64,000 bases of DNA from Branchiostoma floridae (GCF_000003815.2 NC_049994.1:7030307-7094306), one strand, 5' to 3'. Counted from the stretch's first letter, positions 23,309-34,030 are shown. Notes: generated by a model not told the origin, from the sequence alone. Translations and numbers: made by a program.

Positions 23309-24098
23309 TTTTCTGACCTGCAGGAACGCGCACTGCTCTTGATACAGTCCTCGTTTGTATACACTTGCTTCCAAACTTATAACAAAGCTGCAGACGCACA
23401 CGGAAATTTGTATTCAAACCTTTACCTTAAGGTAGCAGAACACAGTTTTAAGAATCATCTTTAAATTGGGGATTTACATGGTTAATAAGAACAAGGACAA
23501 ATGCTTCTATGCTATGGAATTTACATTAGGGTGCACAAACTTTATATGTTTGAGTTGATATGATATGATACTATACGAGAAAACAAAATTTAAATTTGTT
23601 GAGCCTTGCCATTTTAAAAACCATACTTCACACGAGGATCAGAGGCCATGAGAACTGCATAGAACACATGTCTTGCAATATGTAATAAAAGTATTCCACT
23701 GCAATTTTACGCAAGGCTTAAACACACGTTTTTGGGTCGACTCGTAGTCGACTCAGCCGTAGCGTTTTGCTTACACACGGGGCCCGATGGAGCCAATCGT
23801 GGCTTCATAGAACATATGGACCAAGAACACAGTAAATATCTAACGTCAATAGCTATATTTGGAATATCGATAATATCAATGCCATATGTGATCTGTATGT
23901 CCGAAGAAAAGGAGCATTCCGTTCAACCAGCTATTCTAATGTCATACGCAGTTGTAGTATAAGCTAAAGGTGGGTTCACACATGCGTATATATTCAAGTC
24001 CGCTTTAGGTGAGTATGAAGCTCTTAGTCTCTACCGGGCTCCACAGGTCGCGGGAAAAATAGTACAAATTGGACAAATATAGAAACATAACATGCCAG

Positions 24099-24600
24099 AT
24101 GTGAGATCGTCTGGCGCAGCGGCAGGATTTGTGCCTCGTGACCGAGAGGTGGCGGGTTCGAATCCGACTGCGTGTCACCGATCTTGTGCCCTTGGGAAAG
24201 GCACTTTACACGGATTTCCTCACTATACTCAGGTGAAAATGAGTACCTAGCTTCGGCTAGGGCCGTCCCTCGGATAGGACGTTAAATGGAGGCCCCGTGT
24301 ATGGGGAGAGTCACACCCCATGCACGTTAAAGAACCTCCACACGTGCGATGGTGCGGTGTGAGATGGAACAAACCCTTCTGTCTGGAGTTGGTGATTCAC
24401 TTCAAATCACCCGGATGGAGGCCTGGCGAACCTCCATACCGTATCAGCCACACGGTGATTTACCAGCGAAAGGGTATGTCACCCCGTAAGGGGCGATATA
24501 ACCCCGCCGTGTAAACATGTGCGAACATGTGTCAGGGCTCCCTTGGAAATCAGTCATCTAGACTGAAGGGACTACCCTATAAGATCAATCAAATCATCAG
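24099..24600 (+). mobile_element. tRNA-derived SINE
   Basis: An internal Pol III promoter is recognisable: A-box-like tggcgcagcggcagg at 24112 and B box ggcgggttcgaatcc near 24151. It is followed by a conserved tail (accgatcttgtgcccttggg, ggctagggccgtccctcgg). Copies share this tail at 28757, 47805 and in a fragment at 40636. It is not a functional tRNA gene because it cannot form a normal cloverleaf of tRNA length. Confidence 0.75.
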
Positions 24601-24777
24601 ATGAGTTAGCTGACGGAGAAGTTTGGTTAGCGACCCAGGTAACTCGTCTGACATGTTACCTGTTTACGTTTGTCCAATTTCTATTATTTTTCTAACGACC
24701 TGTAGAGCCTGTTGGAGGTAAATACTCCCATGCGCGCCTCATACGGACGTAGATATATACGCAGGTGTGACCCCACC

Positions 24778-25006
24778 TTAATGGCACAACCCTCCGTACG
24801 TGGTTTTGGTCCGCACTTTTGTTTCGAGGGGGGTGGGGGAGGAAACGTCCTTCACGTTTTTCTGAAAAAGTGGGGAAGAACTTGCAAGAGCAGGGAGGGA
24901 GTACGTCAGTGCATAAGTGTGTGGTCTGCAAGCCGTGAGCGGTTGCGTTCATCGTTTAATGAATCCGCAGCCCGAACTCGAAGAAAGTTCTACATGCACT
25001 TAACGT
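24778..25006. mobile_element. TIR element family A, truncated copy 3
   Basis: Begins ggcacaaccctccgtacgtg and follows the 9643-10124 family through gaatccgcagcccgaactcg to cacttaacgtgctg. There it stops abruptly and PAN-like sequence begins. Confidence 0.7.
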
Positions 25007-25100
25007 GCTGCAATTTGAAAAATAAACTCTGCTCTGCCGAGGAGAAAGTGTATGCAGCAGCAGCAGCTGGCAACATGTATGATCGGATTGAACATTTAGC
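25007..25100 (+). pseudogene. truncated PAN/apple exon fragment
   Basis: Encodes NLKNKLCSAEEKVY and GNMYDR, matching DCHLKNKLCSAEEKTY and GNMYDR of the PAN exon at 598-834. The first half of the exon is missing and replaced by transposon sequence. An expanded gca run adds four Ala codons, and the donor is lost (cggattg where the intact exon reads cgacaagtgtcaggtgag). It is therefore a relic. Confidence 0.75.
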
Positions 25101-25703
25101 CGATTGATAAAATCATTTGTTATCATTAAATGGAAAGGCAACAGCAGAAGTGGGTGGTGTGATCTGTTTATGATATTTTTAGAGTACAAAAACACATGTT
25201 ATGCCAACTTTGCAAGCGTTTCTACTTGAGTGAAATACATCTTTATATCTCAACCACTATGATTTGTACCCCCCCCCCGTACCCTTAATGTTACAACCAA
25301 ATGACCTGAAATTTGGTATAAGGGTGTTTATTCAAAGGAACCATGTAGATAATATATTGCACAAACCACTTCAAAATGATTTATTGTGGGATTTTCGTGG
25401 GGCATTGGGAGATTTGGGCCCTCTAAACTGCCTGTGATAGAAATGTAAGTAGTACGTTTTTTTGGGTTGAGTTTTTCAAAAAGTAATGATGGATTTGCAT
25501 CGTTTTATGCATGTGGGTAACACAGTTGAGGTTTACCAAATATTACCAAATATGGAACATTACCAAATATGGTACATTTTGACCATAAATGACGTATTTC
25601 TTTGCATAGATCTATAAGTAGTGACTATTTTGCAGGCTAACTTGCCTAGTCCTGGGATACATGCCATAACTTATCCCTCAATTCATTTTTGCGTCTGCTA
25701 AAG

Positions 25704-25871
25704 CTGCACAATGCCCTTCGTTGACGTTGACCAACGGTGACGTGAGCAGCTCCAACGTATTCGGAGATGTGGCCACCTTCACGTGCGACACGGGATACAA
25801 CCTGGTTGGTGAATCTACACTTACCTGCAAGGCTGACGGCACCTGGGATGGAAGTCAACCAACATGTGAAG
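25704..25871 (+). CDS. sushi/CCP exon 4
   Basis: 168-bp phase 1-1 exon, the first sushi of the large gene. AQCPSLTLTNGDVSSSN, ATFTCDTGYNLVG and TWDGSQPTCE are closest to sushi exon 1 of the upstream gene (7024-7197), including the donor context gaaggtagga. Together with the PAN relic 600 bp upstream it marks a duplicated block. Confidence 0.9.
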
Positions 25872-26426
25872 GTAGGATACCCTGAGCTATATATAGATTT
25901 TTGTTTTCTTAACATGATATCCTGAGGCATAAATTGTTGTATGTAACTTCTATTAACTTCCACATAACACATAAGGCCATAACAGTGATACGAACTAGCC
26001 GAACGTATACAAAAGTCCATGTTTTTAGCGGGCGTATTTCTAGTCTGGTCTATTTTACAATTTTAAATGGGGTGAGCTGGAAGAGTCCATTCTTGCACAG
26101 AGGGGGCATATTTGTAATTCTTCTTTGGACTCAAATTTGGCGATTTTGTCAAAGCCTATTTCAGCGGGAGTATTTATTGACTGGTCTATTATGCAAATTT
26201 ACATGGAGAGCACTGGGAGCTTCCATTTTTGCACTGGGGAATTATGTATTTAAGATTCTTTTTTGGGGCTAGAGTGTGATTGGTAGAAGCGATTTTAAGC
26301 AGAAGTGTTCCATTTTCGCACAAGGGTGATTCTTCCATTGTTGCATTGGGAGTAAGATGGCTGGAGTATGCTGTATTTGCTCTCGAGAAAATGTCGGCCT
26401 TTCTAGTTACTTGATTTTTTTCGCAG

Positions 26427-26512
26427 ACATAAATGAGTGTTCCATTGAAAATGGAAGCTGTGGGCAAATATGCATAAATCTTTCCAGTAGCAATATCATA
26501 AAAAGAGCCTAA
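26427..26512 (+). pseudogene. decayed calcium-binding EGF exon
   Basis: An intact acceptor (ttttcgcag) opens DINECSIENGSCGQICINLS, then the frame degenerates and stops after IIKRA at 26510-26512. Only three of six EGF cysteines remain before the stop. The start matches the EGF exon at 28050 closely, so it is an inactivated duplicate. Confidence 0.75.
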
Positions 26513-27492
26513 ATTGTTCAAATGCCAAAAGAGATGTAGAGTTACATAATTGTAAAAAGTTAAAGCATCGTAATTACTATGATTTAAGGGAACGTTGACA
26601 GGAACCCTAAGATCTGATCTGCGACAGTGACAGCTATGACTTTACAATGACAAGAGAATAATTTTAATGCGGCACTTCAAGTGAACATTTCCTTTGGAGA
26701 TGATACATATCCTTACTCTGTTTGGTTTGTTTACTAATGCTAACGGATCCAAATCTTGGTACATAACTTTTTTTTTTAATTTTAAATTGTTTAGCACTGA
26801 AAATAAACAATGCTCTGTACTGACATACTCTTTAATTATTGTTTCATCAATTCATGGGATGAATATGAAAATTATCTCATTCTAACCTTTCAGCTTTGAT
26901 AATGGCAGTTACTTTTCCTTGACATTTGGAGCAAAGATGCACATTTTTTTTGTACCGATTCAAAGAAAGGACTACCATATTCTCTTTTTTGATCAGGATG
27001 CATAGCATAAGATTACAGACGTCCAATGGCTGCCAGGCACCTGTTGCATGCATAAGATGTAGGAAAAAGTCTGTCAAAAGTCACCTACCTTAGGTTTAGT
27101 TGGTGAAAATCTCACATTGGCAGGAAAGTCTGACTTCTAAAGAGTGCATATGGCGATTTTGAAAACATTCGGTTCGGCGCAATGCGCCCCCACAAGCAGA
27201 ATAAGAAACTTTGGTGACCTTTGACCTCCCTGATAACACCCAAACTATACATACTCTAGACTGTCTAAAACACTCCGACCATGGTAGAAAGCCTATTTTT
27301 CTCACGAAATGAAATAGCCAGATCCCCTACCTATAATTTTCAACCCCAAAATGCCAACATTTCCCAACAAAAAGGCTTCTTACACTTACTTCTGCAAGCC
27401 ATCTTCAATGGCATCAAAATGCTGATTCTGCGCATGTCTGTAATGGTGACCTTTCACCATAACCAATACCCTATCTTTACATCTGTATGCAG

Positions 27493-27600
27493 CAATACAG
27501 TGCTCTGAGCTGACGTCGCGCGATCGTCGACGTTCCCTACTGGAGGTTATTTTGTCGGCCATGAATCCTACGTATACATTGCCACGGAATGGTCACGTTG
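27493..27600 (+). pseudogene. decayed sushi exon
   Basis: Follows the same upstream intron text as the functional exons at 27688 and 28444 (tttacatctg, gcagcaatacagtgc). It encodes IQCSELTS, then an inserted cg-rich stretch shifts the register. The shared catgaatcctacgtatac survives, but cysteines 2-4 and the donor are missing. Confidence 0.7.
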
Positions 27601-27687
27601 TACCATTTTCAAAGAAAAGGATCATATTCGCTTATTTGGTTAGATGCATAGCATAACCAAATGCCCCATTTTTACATCTGCATGTAG

Positions 27688-27864
27688 CAAGACAGTGCCC
27701 TGCGCTGACGAACCCGACTGGAGGTTATGCTATAGGCTCTGAATCCTACGTATACCTAGCAGAAGTCACCTTTTGGTGTTCCCTGGGATACAACCTAGTT
27801 GGCGACACCAAGCTGACCTGTCAGGCTGACGGGACCTGGAGTGGAAATCAGCCAACATGTGAAG
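27688..27864 (+). CDS. sushi/CCP exon 5
   Basis: 177-bp phase 1-1 exon. RQCPALTNPTGGYAIGSE, VTFWCSLGYNLVGD and TWSGNQPTCE hold all four cysteines. The acceptor catgtag is weak in pyrimidines. The donor gtgagc is shared with exon 28444, its tandem sister. Confidence 0.85.
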
Positions 27865-28049
27865 GTGAGCCATTCTAAAGGCAAGCTTATGTGTATTACG
27901 GTAGTGAGCATCCATTGATTCATTGGAAACAAGTGCCACAAATACCACAAAATACATTTGTATCACTTATTCACGAATTGTTAGTACAAATAAACTTCAC
28001 TTCAGTGATAAATATGATAGCTGCTGATTTAGTTACTTGATTTTTACAG

Positions 28050-28178
28050 AGTCTGACATCGATGAATGTTCCGTTGAAAATGGAGGTTGCTTACAAACGT
28101 GCACCAATCTTGTCGGAAGTTTCACGTGCGCCTGTGAGACTGGCTATAGCTTAAATAGCGATGGCTTTACCTGCGATG
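28050..28178 (+). CDS. calcium-binding EGF exon 1
   Basis: 129-bp phase 1-1 exon, two codons longer than the other EGF exons (ESDIDEC). SVENGGCLQTCTNLVGSFTC, then ACETGYSLNSDGFTCD gives six cysteines. The D-I-D-E start and CTNxxxSFTCAC fit the calcium-binding and Asp/Asn hydroxylation consensus. Its closest relative is the exon at 34526. Confidence 0.9.
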
Positions 28179-28443
28179 GTAAGCACGTTCAAAGTCTTCG
28201 TCAAGTTTTCTTTGTGAAAAAAAAAAAGATCCACATCCATTGGTCTTCCTTGATGTTCTAGCTAACACCTTGTTTTCTGACGCAGAAGCGGCATGGAATT
28301 TTGGCCTTCTAGTTGCTTGTGATAGAACTGCATGCATTTTTTTGTTTGGTTTGAGGGTTAAGAAAATGACTACTATATTCGTGTTAATGTTGTTTTTTGT
28401 TGCATAGCATAACAGACTATCTTTTTTTTACATCTGCACACAG

Positions 28444-28620
28444 CAATACAGTGCACTGTGCCGACGATCCCTGCTAATAGTGTCTTGGACGGCCCTGAAT
28501 CTCTCGCATACGGAGACGTGATCACCTTCGTATGTGACGATGGATACGTCCTAACTGGCGACTCTACGCGGACCTGTCAGGCTGACGGGACCTGGAGCGG
28601 AAATCCGCCAACATGTGGAG
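28444..28620 (+). CDS. sushi/CCP exon 6
   Basis: 177-bp phase 1-1 exon. IQCTVPTIPANSVLDGPE, ITFVCDDGYVLTGD and TWSGNPPTCG hold the four cysteines. The NG turn present in most copies is NS here, and Cys1 is followed by T in place of P. Donor gtgagc. Confidence 0.88.
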
Positions 28621-28910
28621 GTGAGCCATTATAAAGGCATGGTGTATTGTGAGTAGCTGGTAGTTTCTATACTAAGGCGGTGCAATTGCTGACTTCAGTA
28701 TGTACCAGAGCTTGTACATGTTACAGTTCGAGTGTCAGATAAGAATTTTGTAGTGCCCCTATCTACCGAGGTAACGCATCTGGCAGAGTGATCAATTCAG
28801 AATTAGTTGGTCCTGGGTTCGAATCCTGTCATGTCGCCGACCCTGTGCTCTTGAGAAAGATACTTAACACGCCTCACGCTGGTGACAATGAGACCCGGGT
28901 TTTGGTTAGG

Positions 28911-29150
28911 CCCCCTTTCCACTAGGACGGCGATCGCGCTGCGCTCTCACTGTGACCTACATAGCATATGTGTAACCGTCATTTTCACACTTGGTATATC
29001 ATACAAAACGTAAACGTGTGATTGAGAAAACAACAAAACACACAAAGTGTAACGAGATTCGTTTCTTTTCGATACAATTCGTTGAGTGATATGTCAAATT
29101 TTAGGTCGCAGAGAGAGAGCGGTGAGAGCGCCGTCCTAGTGGAAAGGGGG
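28911..29150. mobile_element. MITE nested inside a SINE
   Basis: 240 bp with inverted ends ccccctttccactaggacgg and ccgtcctagtggaaaggggg, a perfect 20-bp match. The SINE sequence ttagg is found on both sides (28906-28910 and 29153-29157), consistent with a target-site duplication. Confidence 0.85.
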
Positions 29151-29212
29151 TATTAGGACCGTCCGTTGGATAAGACGTTCAAATGGAGGTCCCGTGTATG
29201 AGTCGAGGCACA

Positions 29213-29312
29213 NNNNNNNNNNNNNNNNNNNNNNNNNNNNNNNNNNNNNNNNNNNNNNNNNNNNNNNNNNNNNNNNNNNNNNNNNNNNNNNNNNNNNNNN
29301 NNNNNNNNNNNN
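29213..29312. other. assembly gap, 100 N
   Basis: Exactly 100 N, a conventional placeholder of unknown true size. It falls in the SINE tail. Confidence 0.99.
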
Positions 29313-29517
29313 TAGGTCACTGGCGCTGTATCAGTCGGCATTACAGACCTTCCTATTACCCCGCAAATTCAAACTCCGTGCAATGTAGCCCCTGGCCGCA
29401 AAGAGAGGAAAGTGGGTCCACCCAATAACAATAACAAATAATGATAAGTACAGCAAAAAAAAATGCTTTTGCCATTTACTGAAGATAATTTGTTGAAACA
29501 TTTTGTTTATGTTTCAG

Positions 29518-29688
29518 TGGTGCAGTGCCCGCTGATAACAGCTCCTGCGCATGCCTCTATGAGTGATGGAAACTCCTACCAGGACGTGGTAACATTCACA
29601 TGTCACGTGGGTTATTATCTTGTTGGTGCTGGAAGTACCAGGTGTCAAGCAGACGCCACTTGGAGCAACAAAGCCCCCACTTGCAAAC
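29518..29688 (+). CDS. sushi/CCP exon 7
   Basis: First of the 171-bp class. VVQCPLITAPAHASMSDG, VTFTCHVGYYLVGA and TWSNKAPTCK hold the four cysteines. Acceptor gtttcag, donor gtaata after a c, so the junction codon differs from exons ending in g. Confidence 0.92.
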
Positions 29689-30155
29689 GTAATACTTCGT
29701 TTTTTTTTTACGGAAAGGTTCTAACTCAATCACTCCAGTTCTTTACTGACATATCGATATGTGCAAAAAGCGTAGCCTAAATGCTGTCGATTTTTTAGTA
29801 CAGAATTGAAACAGGTATATATTGACCAAATACAAAATTGACCCATATACATCATAGGAACATTTATACTCTGTATCCTTAAGATGACAACTACTCATAT
29901 ATCTTGAAGGTAGTTGTTATACATGTGGACCTTACGAAAGTCGCTGTACTTTTGTCGTGTCAATAAAGATTATGTATTTTGTACCTGATTCTACAGCCTG
30001 ATCGTAAAGTATTCTTTAATGCAATTAGATTGGTCCAGAAATTAGCTGTCTAGGATTTGTGTTCTTGCTTGTGGTATAGAGGTGAACTGTACATTTCTGA
30101 GTGAATATATTGGGGAATACTTATTGGTCATCAATTTAGTCTTTACATCCTGTAG

Positions 30156-30326
30156 ATGTAAGGTGTCAGTATCCGACTGGACTCTTACACGGTACCATGA
30201 GTGGAGGTAACTTCTACCAAGACGTCGTTACGTTCACCTGTAACATTGGCCATGAGCTTCAAGGTGCTCCGACCACCACGTGTCAAGCAGATTTCACGTG
30301 GAGCAACGCGGTTCCAACATGCCCAG
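30156..30326 (+). CDS. sushi/CCP exon 8
   Basis: 171 bp, phase 1-1. VRCQYPTGLLHGTMSGGN, VTFTCNIGHELQGAP and TWSNAVPTCP are present. The usual GY is GH, and RCQYP replaces QCP with one residue added before the loop. Donor gtgagt. Confidence 0.9.
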
Positions 30327-30397
30327 GTGAGTTATTGTGTGTAATAAAATGTGACAAATCATGATTTTTTTTTTTTGCCAGGGTGGAGGCCATTCTC

Positions 30398-30521
30398 TAG
30401 CCCGGGTACCATCCTATTTCTACGTACCGGGGCTCCTTACACTCACTTCTCTAAAAAAAAGTATTTTTTAGGGGTAGCGAGTGTAAGGAGCCCCGGTAGA
30501 ATACGGATGGTACTCAGGCTA
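30398..30521. mobile_element. fold-back MITE with 9-bp target duplication
   Basis: Left arm tagcccgggtaccatcc and on to ccggggctccttacactc; the right arm is its complement (gagtgtaaggagccccgg, ggatggtactcaggcta). The loop is AT-rich. The 9-mer gccattctc flanks it at 30389-30397 and 30522-30530. A 9-bp duplication suggests a Mutator-like source. A related element is at 51253. Confidence 0.85.
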
Positions 30522-30628
30522 GCCATTCTCGGTGTCATAGTTCTTTCTTTTTTTTCAGTACGGTCCTAGAAACTATGGATCACCCATACGAACGAACGAC
30601 CCATGACCGCAGAGGTCGTAGCGTCATG

Positions 30629-30780
30629 TTACTCTCCAAGCAGAGGTTGGTGGGAAAAATCGTGACCTTTTCCTGTCATCCGTTTTTTTCTTCGATCGGA
30701 TTGGTGGTAAGCCAGGTCGAAAAAAAAACGGATGAAAGGAAGAGGTCACGATTTTTCCACCACCTCTACTTGGAGAGTAA
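30629..30780. mobile_element. long fold-back element, 152 bp
   Basis: The left arm ttactctccaagcagagg and aaaaatcgtgacc are mirrored by ggtcacgattttt and cctctacttggagagtaa. The element is almost entirely stem, with a short loop near 30700. No clear target duplication. Confidence 0.8.
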
Positions 30781-31077
30781 TAGCACGTAGCAAAGACTAG
30801 TTCACAATGCATTATTAATACTTAGTGTCCAAATCCTGATTCGGTCGTAACTTAAGATTAGAGGTTAGCCTATATTTTATCATATGCATAAATGTAGTCA
30901 CGTGTTTTATTGTCTGAGAACTCATTCCACCAATGGGCACCTTATATGGATTGACTTGATCTATGGTAGCCAGGGTAGTTATTAATTAACTTAAATACCA
31001 TGTCAAAGACATTGACATATTCTACCAGTTTTGGTTATGTGAAGATCCTCTAACATTGTCTACACTCCTTTTTACAG

Positions 31078-31246
31078 TCATACAGTGTCCACGTCTTGAA
31101 GCCCCTGCCAACGGTGCAATGACCGGCGACAATTCCTACCAAGACTCTGTGCAGTTTACATGCGACTCAGGCTACGATCTTGTAGGGGCAAGAAGTACCA
31201 CGTGTCAGGCAGACCGGAGTTGGAGTGTCAGCGTTCCCACTTGTAC
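31078..31246 (+). CDS. sushi/CCP exon 9, 3' end in gap
   Basis: VIQCPRLEAPANGAMTGD, VQFTCDSGYDLVGA and SWSVSVPTC hold the four cysteines. The exon is visible to 169 bp and reaches the gap at 31247, so its last two bases and donor are hidden if it follows the 171-bp rule. Confidence 0.9.
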
Positions 31247-31346
31247 NNNNNNNNNNNNNNNNNNNNNNNNNNNNNNNNNNNNNNNNNNNNNNNNNNNNNN
31301 NNNNNNNNNNNNNNNNNNNNNNNNNNNNNNNNNNNNNNNNNNNNNN
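31247..31346. other. assembly gap, 100 N
   Basis: 100-N placeholder that removes the donor of sushi exon 9. More exons could be missing if the true gap is large. Confidence 0.99.
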
Positions 31347-32140
31347 CAACGTTAACTTTAATCCATGGTGAAAAACAAACAAGGCGGGCAGTAAAAAGTT
31401 ACACATTTTGATTTCTAAGATAGTCATCATAGATATTGCAACAAGCATATTGAAGCAAGAAAACATGGTATCACATCCTACATGTCTTTTATTTCTGTAT
31501 TCAAGAGGTGAACAAATTAAAGTGATACAGTGATGGCTTCTACATTGGTGCCACTTTTACTATCGACTAGTTTCACTTCTAAGACTATACAGTCAACTAC
31601 TTAACTACGACCATGGCTACACATTGCTCACTAGTGTCACTTCTTCACTTTATACAATCGAGATACTATTTTTCTTCAAAAGTCTTTCTCATCATGTTCA
31701 TCACCTCCGGCAATTTTTATCTTATTTTATTTTGTTGTCTCCTTTTTTAGAATATTACTGAGCGTTGTGATGTCAGCCAAAATTTACTTGCTGTGGCCTA
31801 ATCGTAATACGCAGATCTGCAAAAAGAACCTAGAGACACTTATCGAAGGGCTATTTTATAACAGAACCAGGGCGTGAAATTCCATTGTCAGTTTTGATTA
31901 TTTATCACATCTATTTAGCCCTAAATAGTATTTTAGGACAGAAGAAAAAGTTGTGATAACTTATTTTTTAAACTGCTATTTCAAAAAGTGTCTATATACA
32001 TGTACCGGTGAATAAATGTCAAAGAGGGGTGCTATCACATTTTTTTTCTAGTAGACACAAATTTATTTAGACCAGTCCCCAGACAGAAGGATGCTAAAAA
32101 CAACTTTCTATATCTAACATCCCTTATCACGTGACTGCAG

Positions 32141-32311
32141 GTGTGAAGTGTCCACTTCTAACCAACCCGGCACACGGCTCAAAGTCGGGCAGCAATTTTT
32201 ACCAGGATGTGGTACAATTATCCTGTGACTTGGGTTACGAGCTTGTAGGTGCTGCAACCACTACATGCCAGGCTACGGCAACATGGAGTAACAGCATCCC
32301 AACGTGCACAC
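32141..32311 (+). CDS. sushi/CCP exon 10
   Basis: 171 bp, phase 1-1, acceptor actgcag and donor gtaagt. VKCPLLTNPAHGSKSGSN, VQLSCDLGYELVGA and TWSNSIPTCT hold all four cysteines. Confidence 0.92.
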
Positions 32312-32863
32312 GTAAGTCTCTCGGTCTTTCATGTTCGAACACATGAACAACTTTTGCTTTAGTTAGCATATAACTTACCATTGACGTAGTCAATAGGGCA
32401 AGTCTTTTTCAATTTCCTGATATCCATTTTCTTCGTTTTATTGAATATTACAACAATGCAATACAGATTTTTCTGAAGAAATTCCAGGCACCTATGCTAA
32501 TGTTGGGTACCATAGAACATGCATATATCATATAGTTGATCATTGAGATAAAATGCATAGAATCAAACAGTACATCAAATGATAAGCATTAACATATTCA
32601 TAAATTACTAACGGCATCATCAGTGTCATATCATCAACAACAACAGCGAATTTATGTATGTATGCTGAAATTGGATTTTTAGTCTTGCTTTTGATTTATG
32701 TTTTTACGAGTTCAAGACTTTAAACTAGACAATGTGCTTATTGCCTAATGTTCACAAAATAAATTGATACAGGAATAGGCTAGTTGGTCAGCCCGTGCTG
32801 TGTCTTCTTTATCGCCAAAATAGTAACTGAATTCACGACAACGCATTAAATGTTTATTTCCAG

Positions 32864-33034
32864 GTGTACAATGTCCTTACCTGACAGCTCCAACACACGG
32901 TTCAATGACAGGCTCCAATTTCTACCAGGACAGGACGGAATTCACCTGTTATGCAGGGTACGATCTTGTAGGTGTGAGAGACGTCACGTGCCAGGCAGAC
33001 CGAACATGGAGTGACGTAGTCCCTACCTGCTCAC
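32864..33034 (+). CDS. sushi/CCP exon 11
   Basis: 171 bp, phase 1-1, donor gtaagc. VQCPYLTAPTHGSMTGSN, TEFTCYAGYDLVGV and TWSDVVPTCS. YQDRT replaces the common YQDVV before the second cysteine. Confidence 0.92.
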
Positions 33035-33065
33035 GTAAGCCTTTTTGTCTTTCATTTTTCATTGT

Positions 33066-33670
33066 AATCTATTTATCTATCTAGTATCTATCCATCCATC
33101 TATCACTCACTCACCCACTCACGACCCATGACCACAGTGGTCGTACTGGCTCCACGAGGCAGGCAGCAGTGATCTTTGCCCATCTCGTTCTGTCCTCTGC
33201 ATCCCTGATGAACTGTTCGATGCTTAGGCCAGCATTGTATCTACCTATATCTACCCATGAAAACCTGATGGTAAACAGAAAATAGGAAGACCAAAATCCT
33301 CGCGAAGGAGAACGGTGTCCCAGGACCTGGCGTCCATGGGGATCTCATGGCGGTCAGGACAGACATAGCGCAGTACAGACCCAAATGGATGAAAAAGGTC
33401 ATGGCCTTATGTCATGCAAGGGATGAAGATCGAGGATAAGAATAAAGAACCTATTTCTATATCTATCTATCTATCTATCTATCCATCTATCTTTCTATCT
33501 ATACATTCATCCATCTATCTATCTATCCATGAATCTATCTAGGTATCTATTTATACCCCATCTATTTATCTATCAATCTATTTATCCATCTATCTAATAT
33601 TCATTCATCCACCTATCCACCTAACCATCTATCTATCCATCCATGTATCTATTCTTCTGTCTATGCATCT
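33066..33670. repeat. tcta/tcca microsatellite around a LINE remnant
   Basis: Runs of tatc, catc and ctat tetranucleotides at 33066-33120 and 33455-33670, ending in a tct run. They bracket the LINE fragment at 33270-33440, as expected for a simple repeat grown from a LINE 3' tail. Confidence 0.8.
33270..33440 (+). mobile_element. LINE 3' remnant, frameshifted
   Basis: The frame encodes GKQKIGRPKSSRRRTVSQDL and ASMGISWRSGQ, then after a frameshift KWMKKVMALCHARDED. This is the conserved C-terminal tail of many non-LTR retrotransposon polymerases (GKRKxGRPKTTWRRT through VxALCxxRDEE). Only the 3' end remains; not functional. Confidence 0.75.
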
Positions 33671-33824
33671 CTCTCCCTCTCTCTCTCTCTTTACCTTTAT
33701 ATATTGGCAGAAGGAAAATATGGGGTGGAAAAGATTAAGCTCAAAGGGTTTTAGTCTAATTTGTAATGTTTGCCTTTTTTCTGCTTATGACAATGCTAAT
33801 AATTTCACTACGTTCCAAATTCAG

Positions 33825-34001
33825 CCGTACAATGTCCATCGCTGTCGCCACTCGCCAACGGTGACTACACTGGCGGCGGCACCAACACCTACGGAGACGT
33901 GGCTCACTACCAGTGTGACACAGGATTCCATCGGTTAGGCTCGTCTGTACGGGCCTGTCAGGCTGACAGGACCTGGAGTGGATGTTCACCAACATGCACA
34001 G
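33825..34001 (+). CDS. sushi/CCP exon 12, with extra cysteine
   Basis: 177 bp, phase 1-1. VQCPSLSPLANGDYTGGG, AHYQCDTGFHRLG and TWSGCSPTCT. A fifth cysteine (WSGC) sits four residues before the last. GF replaces GY. Acceptor attcag, donor gtaaaa. Confidence 0.9.
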
Positions 34002-34030
34002 GTAAAAAGAACATTTCAGTAGGAACATCC

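Larger units (their letters stand above)
28757..29430 (+). mobile_element. tRNA-derived SINE split by a nested MITE and a gap
   Basis: B box gggttcgaatcc lies near 28815 and the tail (cgaccctgtgctcttgagaa) runs to 28910. The SINE resumes at about 29151 (aggaccgtcc) and is then cut by the 100-N gap. The 3' end (cacccaataacaataac) lies at about 29418-29435. Confidence 0.7.

Noticed and set aside
24099-24177. Functional tRNA gene
   Set aside because: A and B boxes are present, but the sequence continues into a shared SINE tail and the acceptor stem does not pair.
33060-33670. CRISPR-like or functional tandem array
   Set aside because: It is a simple tcta/tcca microsatellite without spacers, grown around a LINE 3' end.
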